Assembly (NCBI GenBank): GCA_045223835.1
Contig: JBGUZS010000187.1
Coordinates: forward strand, 1-10,049
Length of the DNA: 10,049 nt
DNA from: UBA1774 sp045223835
Lineage (GTDB): Bacteria > Bacillota > Clostridia > Oscillospirales > Oscillospiraceae
Reading direction: 5' to 3'
Positions 6,627-10,049 of this stretch are shown here, in pieces; the stretch's first letter is position 1; every line of letters starts with the position of its first letter. A program made the translations under genes and the position numbers. The notes under the pieces are model-generated. The model worked only from the letters and a program-made list of their open reading frames with translations. It searched no databases and was not told where the DNA came from.

Positions 6627-6660
6627 AAAATAAATATTTGAATGATAAGGAGGCCGACCT

Positions 6661-7599
6661 ATGGATATGCCCAAGCTCGATACCCCCTGGAAGCTCACTC
6701 CGCCGGACCCCAAGGTACCCGGGTCCCAGGGAGAGGTGGATCTCTCCGGCGTGAGGCGGAAATGGCTGGATCTCCCCTATGCTTCCCAGTCCCCCAGCCA
6801 GAAGCTGGATATCCTCCTGCCGGAGGAGGGGGAGGGCCCCTTCCCCGTTCTGATCTTCATGCATGGCGGCGCTTATCTCTTCGGCTCCAAGCGGGATATG
6901 CAGTTCCTCCACGCGGTGGACGGCGTGAACAAGGGCTACGCCGTAGTGACGGTGGAGCAGCGCCTGGCCTTCGAGGCCCAGTTCCCCTACGGCCTGTTCG
7001 ACCTGAAGGCGGCCATCCGCTTCCTCCGGGCCAACGCGGAAAAGTATTCCCTGGATCCGGACCGCTTCGCCCTCAGCGGGGACAGCGCCGGAGCCTACTA
7101 TGCCGTCATGGCTGCCGCCACCCAGGATATCCCCGGCTACGAGGATTTCACCATGGGGTATCCCGAAGTCTCCAGCCGGGTCCAGGCGGTGGTGGGCTGG
7201 TATGGCTGCTACCACCTGATGGAAATGCTCCCTCCGGAGCCGGATCCGGATAATCCGCCGCCTCCGCCCCCGGCGGACAGGCCCCCCATGCCGGACCTGT
7301 ACAAGTTCCTGGTGGGGGCCAAGCCCAGGGAGATCCACGGCCTCATGTATTTCACGAATCCCCTGAATTTCGTCACCCCCGCCTTTCCCCCCATCCTCAT
7401 CCAGGCGGGCACCGGGGACCAGGTGGTGCCCCATCAGCAGAGCATCCTGCTCCATGAGAAGATCCGGGCGGTGTGCGGCGAGGGGCGCAGCACCCTCCAG
7501 CTCATGGAGGGCTGGAACCACGGGGGCTTCAGCTTCGGCTGGTATGAGCCCAGGCACCAGACGGAGGTGTATCGCTTCCTGGACCGGGTGCTGAAGTAG
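6661..7599 (+). CDS. Alpha/beta hydrolase, Aes/BD-FAE-like esterase
   Basis: This is a cytoplasmic serine hydrolase, probably a carboxylesterase on small acyl or feruloyl/acetyl esters. The 312-residue length fits the Aes (HSL/BD-FAE) group. Visible motifs are the oxyanion-hole HGGAY (68-72), the nucleophile elbow GDSAGA (140-145, Ser142), acid Asp253 in GTGDQVVP and His287 in WNHGG. The segment FDLKAAIRFLRANAEKYSLD (113-132) is typical of the family. Residues 191-211 are an unusually Pro-rich insert with six consecutive prolines (199-204). No signal peptide is seen. The ATG at 6661 is fixed by AAGGAGG. The gene has its own promoter and no clear terminator, so read-through into the SDR gene 74 bp downstream is possible. 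Substrate unknown. Confidence 0.92.
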   Translation: MDMPKLDTPWKLTPPDPKVPGSQGEVDLSGVRRKWLDLPYASQSPSQKLDILLPEEGEGPFPVLIFMHGGAYLFGSKRDMQFLHAVDGVNKGYAVVTVEQRLAFEAQFPYGLFDLKAAIRFLRANAEKYSLDPDRFALSGDSAGAYYAVMAAATQDIPGYEDFTMGYPEVSSRVQAVVGWYGCYHLMEMLPPEPDPDNPPPPPPADRPPMPDLYKFLVGAKPREIHGLMYFTNPLNFVTPAFPPILIQAGTGDQVVPHQQSILLHEKIRAVCGEGRSTLQLMEGWNHGGFSFGWYEPRHQTEVYRFLDRVLK

Positions 7600-7603
7600 C
7601 GCG

Positions 7604-7631
7604 TTGCATTTTTCCCGGCCTGTGGTATAAT
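7604..7631 (+). promoter_or_regulatory. Promoter of the SDR-HAD-GNAT cluster
   Basis: TTGCAT (7604-7609), a 16-bp spacer and a perfect TATAAT (7626-7631) lie only a few bases after the esterase stop codon. Transcription should start near 7638, about 36 nt before the SDR start. Confidence 0.75.
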
Positions 7632-7673
7632 AGAGAAAACCCATTTTGAATTTTAAGGAAAGGATGATCGACT

Positions 7674-8468
7674 ATGATTCCCTCCATTACCTCTATGAAA
7701 GACGCCTTCAGCCTGAAGGGGAAAAACGCCCTCATCACCGGCGGCAACCGGGGCCTGGGCCTGGCCATCGCCAAGGCCTTTGCGGAACAGGGGGCCAATG
7801 TGGCCATCTTCTGCCGGGACGCCAAGAAGGCGGCTGAGGCCATCGACGAGCTCAAGCCCTTCGGCGGCAAGTACGAGAGCTTCAGCTGCAACGTGGTGGA
7901 CCTGAAGAACGTGCGGGAAGTGGTAGCCAAGGCCTGGGAGGCCTTCGGCGGCTTCGAAATCCTGGTGAACAACGCGGGCGTCACCTGCGTCAGCGAGCTG
8001 CTGGATATGGACGAGGAGCTGTCCGACTGGTACCGCGTCCTGAACACCGACCTGAACGGCACCGTCCATATGACCTATGAGGTGGGCAAGAGGATGCGGG
8101 ACGCCGGCAAGGGCGGCAGCATCATCAATATTGCCTCCAACGCGGCCTTCATCGTGAACAAGACCCAGCCCATGAGCCCCTACAGCAGCTCCAAGGCCGC
8201 CGTGGTGCACTTCACCCACTGCATGGCCTGCGAGCTGGGCAAGCACAACATCCGCGTGAACGCCATCTGCCCGGGCTTCACCAACACCGATCTGAGCCAG
8301 TTCATCCCCAAGGATCAGTTCGACTACATCAATAACCAGATGCCTCTCGGCCGCTTCGGCGAGCCCATCGAGGTAGGCGCCCTGGCGGTGTACTTCGCCT
8401 CCCCTGCCGCCGCCCAGGTCACCGGCACCGCCCAGGTTATCGACGGCGGCTATATCCTCTCCTGCTGA
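7674..8468 (+). CDS. Short-chain dehydrogenase/reductase (SDR), classical type
   Basis: This is an NAD(P)-dependent oxidoreductase acting on an unknown alcohol or carbonyl. The 264 residues show all classical SDR motifs: the nucleotide-binding TGGNRGLG (22-29), NNAG (99-102), Asn128, catalytic Ser155, Tyr170 and Lys174 (YSSSK), PG at 200-201 and the C-terminal VTGTAQVIDGGY. Arg48 after the second beta strand hints at NADP(H). Overall it resembles sugar-alcohol/keto-gluconate type SDRs and FabG-like enzymes, which cannot be told apart by eye. ATG at 7674 lies 9 nt after AAGGAAAGGA; Met8 is a less likely start. It is the first gene of a tight cluster with a HAD phosphatase and a GNAT enzyme. 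A sugar-related substrate would fit a following phosphatase, but that is inference. Confidence 0.95.
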   Translation: MIPSITSMKDAFSLKGKNALITGGNRGLGLAIAKAFAEQGANVAIFCRDAKKAAEAIDELKPFGGKYESFSCNVVDLKNVREVVAKAWEAFGGFEILVNNAGVTCVSELLDMDEELSDWYRVLNTDLNGTVHMTYEVGKRMRDAGKGGSIINIASNAAFIVNKTQPMSPYSSSKAAVVHFTHCMACELGKHNIRVNAICPGFTNTDLSQFIPKDQFDYINNQMPLGRFGEPIEVGALAVYFASPAAAQVTGTAQVIDGGYILSC

Positions 8469-8469
8469 C

Positions 8470-9321
8470 ATGGGGAAATACACCGGCATCCTGCTGGTGA
8501 GCGATTGGGACCGCACCGTGACCGGACCGGACCGCAAGGTCCCTCCGGCCAACACGGAGGCGGTCCTCCGCTTTATGGAGGGAGGCGGCCTTCTCTCCAT
8601 CGCCACCGGCCATACCCGGATCAGCCACAAAAGCCGCTGGGACCAGCTCCCCACCAACGCCCCCCATATCGTGTTCAACGGGGCGGAGATCTATGACTAC
8701 CGGGGAGAAAAGAGCCTCTGGCAGGGGCCGCTCCCGGGGGAGAGCCGGGCCCTTTTCACCCGGCTTCTGGAACGGTATCCCGCTCTGCATTTTGAGATCC
8801 AGTGCCCGGAGGAGACCTATGTCTTCGGGGAGGACATGGGCCTGGCGGAGATCATGCGGAGGATGGGGGTCCCCATCCGTCAGGCGCCCCTGGAGGCGGT
8901 GCCCCGGCCCTGGCTCCAGTTCGCCGTCTCCGGCAGCCCCGGCGGCTCCCGGGGAAAGGAAAAGGAGGAAACGGATTGGTTCCGCTACTCCGACCGGGAA
9001 ATCGATACCCTCTTCGGGGGCATTCTGGAGGCGGTGAACGCCCCGGGCACCGGCTGCTTCGGCAGCCGGAGTCTCCCCTTCCTCATAGAGGCCCAGGCCC
9101 TGGGCTGCTCCAAGGGGGAGACGGCAAAGCGCCTCCAGGCCCTTCTGGGCTGCCATACCCTGGTGTGCTGCGGGGACGCCATGAACGACCTGAGCCTGCT
9201 CCGGGCGGCGGACCGGGCCTTCGTGGCCGGGGACGGGGCGAAGGAGCTGCTGGATATGGGCTTCACCGTCACCGCCCCTTCGCAGGTCGGGCTCCTGGCG
9301 GACGCCATCGGGAGGCTGTAG
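8470..9321 (+). CDS. HAD-superfamily phosphatase, Cof type
   Basis: This 283-residue protein is probably a Mg2+-dependent phosphatase for a sugar phosphate or similar small phosphoester. HAD motifs are all present: motif I DWDRT (12-16, nucleophile Asp12 and acid Asp14), motif II in SIATGHT (43-49), motif III Lys215 in CSKGETAKRL, and motif IV GDAMNDL (235-241). The cap between motifs II and III and the overall length fit the Cof (IIB) subclass. The usual Gly of DxDGT is Arg15 here. The ATG lies 1 bp after the SDR stop with no clear ribosome binding site, so translation is probably coupled to the SDR gene. The last codons contain the ribosome binding site of the next gene. Substrate unknown. 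Confidence 0.9.
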   Translation: MGKYTGILLVSDWDRTVTGPDRKVPPANTEAVLRFMEGGGLLSIATGHTRISHKSRWDQLPTNAPHIVFNGAEIYDYRGEKSLWQGPLPGESRALFTRLLERYPALHFEIQCPEETYVFGEDMGLAEIMRRMGVPIRQAPLEAVPRPWLQFAVSGSPGGSRGKEKEETDWFRYSDREIDTLFGGILEAVNAPGTGCFGSRSLPFLIEAQALGCSKGETAKRLQALLGCHTLVCCGDAMNDLSLLRAADRAFVAGDGAKELLDMGFTVTAPSQVGLLADAIGRL

Positions 9322-9323
9322 GA

Positions 9324-9779
9324 ATGGAGCCCTTTGAAATCATTCGGATCGGTCTGGAGGACTGGCCGAAGTGCTCCGCCATCTGGAACATGGCGGCGTT
9401 CCCCTATACGGAGAGGTTCCGGGAACAGATCCGGGCGGGAAACCGGGAGGTGTATATCCTGACGGTGGAAGGGGAGTATACGGCCGAGTGCGACCTGGTG
9501 AAGGACAACCCGGAGTACGGCACGATTCCCGGGGAAAGGCTGTACCTCTCCCGGCTGATCGTGAGAAGAGATCGCCGGGGACAGGGATACGGCAGGGCGC
9601 TTTCCGCATACCTCCTGGACCTGGCCCGGGGGCGGGGGTACCGGGAGATCGCCCTGGGGGTGGACCGGGATAATACCCCGGCCCTGGGGCTGTACCGCAG
9701 CCTGGGCTTCACGGTCTACGAAGAGGCGGAGGATCGGGACGGGGCGTTTTTCCGGATGGAGAAAACGCTGGGCGCGTGA
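9324..9779 (+). CDS. GNAT-family N-acetyltransferase
   Basis: This 151-residue enzyme should transfer an acetyl group from acetyl-CoA to an amine of unknown identity. The CoA pyrophosphate-binding loop is RRGQGYGRAL (84-93), preceded by the strand LYLSRLIV (73-80). The second motif, NTPALGLYRSLGF (117-129), is the usual end of a GNAT domain. The same frame is open far upstream inside the HAD gene, but the start is placed at ATG 9324 because GGAGG (9311-9315) lies 8 nt before it and the protein then begins as a normal GNAT. It follows the HAD stop by 2 bp. The acceptor could be a small metabolite or a protein; the sequence does not say. No terminator is seen after it. Confidence 0.92.
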   Translation: MEPFEIIRIGLEDWPKCSAIWNMAAFPYTERFREQIRAGNREVYILTVEGEYTAECDLVKDNPEYGTIPGERLYLSRLIVRRDRRGQGYGRALSAYLLDLARGRGYREIALGVDRDNTPALGLYRSLGFTVYEEAEDRDGAFFRMEKTLGA

Positions 9780-9818
9780 TGGTTGAGGCCCCCGTCCCCG
9801 CCGCGCGGTCTGCCTTCT

Positions 9819-10049
9819 CCTGGGGCTGCGAAGCAGGGGCGCGGGAGTGAATGACGTGCCGGTGGCACGTCAGAGCCGCGCCTGACCGATGTACACACAC
9901 GTCCCAGCCTGGGGCCCTCGCGCGCGGAATGAGCCGCAGCGAGACAGGTGGCTCCGGCGTCTCACGGAAGCCGGAGACCGATGAGGGACCTGGCAGCTTT
10001 CTTCCTGCACCATGGCGCTTGCCCATCCTATATCCCTCATCAGTCATCC
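9819..10049. ncRNA. Gene-free, strongly structured region; candidate RNA element continuing past the window
   Basis: From 9780 to the right edge no convincing gene is seen, but there is dense pairing. A 7-bp stem (9838-9844 with 9876-9882) encloses a purine-rich internal loop (GAGTGAA opposite GAG) and a perfect 9-bp hairpin (9852-9860 with 9864-9872). Then come CCCA/TGGG at 9903-9913, GCGG/CCGC at 9924-9937 and a 7-bp hairpin (9952-9958 with 9970-9976). Last is a long-range 12-position pairing (9976-9987 with 10034-10045), complete with one G-U on the minus strand and with one C-A mismatch on the plus strand. No known riboswitch, tmRNA, RNase P or SRP signature was recognised. The pattern could be domain I of a group II intron or another structured RNA. 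The strand is undecided. Confidence 0.4.

Noticed and set aside
9966..9980. GGAAGCCGGAGACC, resembling the B12-box of cobalamin riboswitches
   Set aside because: The other conserved blocks of that riboswitch are not in order upstream, and the following CTGCC part of the box is missing.
10034..10045. CTGATGAG on the minus strand, as in a hammerhead ribozyme core
   Set aside because: The bases are fully engaged in the 12-position stem with 9976-9987, and no correctly placed stem II plus GAAA and stem III could be laid out.
9709..10047. 112-codon minus-strand frame over the GNAT end and the right edge
   Set aside because: The composition is Pro/Arg/Ser-rich with no motif, it overlaps the GNAT C-terminus, and it follows the stems of the structured region. 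Its start is at the window edge, so no ribosome binding site can be checked.
9851..10049. Plus-strand frame from ATG 9851, open to the window edge
   Set aside because: About 66 codons without a stop are not unusual at this G+C content. The ribosome-binding spacing is poor, the peptide shows no motif, and the frame is built from the two arms of perfect hairpins.

Overview
The window is bacterial chromosome, G+C-rich by eye (about 60% or more), with strong AGGAGG-type ribosome binding sites and sigma-A type promoters that stand out as AT-rich islands. The S2/EF-Ts operon, a PepF-type oligopeptidase, a uroporphyrinogen-decarboxylase-like methyltransferase and an M14 peptidase resembling YqgT-like cell-wall enzymes suggest a high-G+C Bacillota, probably an anaerobic gut-type clostridium. 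That placement is inference: no rRNA or other taxonomic marker is present.

Layout. Positions 1-1150 hold rpsB-tsf on the minus strand (tsf runs off the left edge), with a strong promoter and a roughly 100-nt leader. A back-to-back promoter drives pepF on the plus strand (1242-3032). The 3' end of pepF overlaps by 35 bp the end of a convergent membrane-anchored alpha/beta hydrolase (2998-3867, minus), whose expected nucleophile serine is an aspartate. Next on the minus strand is a two-gene operon (6338 down to 4020) with its own promoter and a very clear intrinsic terminator: a UroD-like methyltransferase followed 3 bp later by a surface-anchored M14 metallopeptidase with a Pro/Glu/Thr repeat linker. 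From 6598 rightwards everything is on the plus strand: an Aes/BD-FAE-like esterase with its own promoter, then a promoter-led cluster of an SDR oxidoreductase, a Cof-type HAD phosphatase and a GNAT acetyltransferase, spaced 1-2 bp apart. The last 270 bases carry no convincing gene but contain several strong stem-loops, so they may be a structured RNA or the start of an RNA-based element that continues past the window.

How the genes fit together. rpsB-tsf is core translation. pepF and the M14 enzyme handle peptides, the first in the cytoplasm and the second at the cell surface, probably on peptidoglycan or peptides. The esterase/SDR/HAD/GNAT group looks like small-molecule metabolism of unknown substrate. 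There is no CRISPR array, transposase, phage gene, rRNA or tRNA. Most of the window is ordinary chromosome. The points most worth a second look are the structured right end, the Ser-to-Asp hydrolase and the pilin-like leader on the M14 peptidase.
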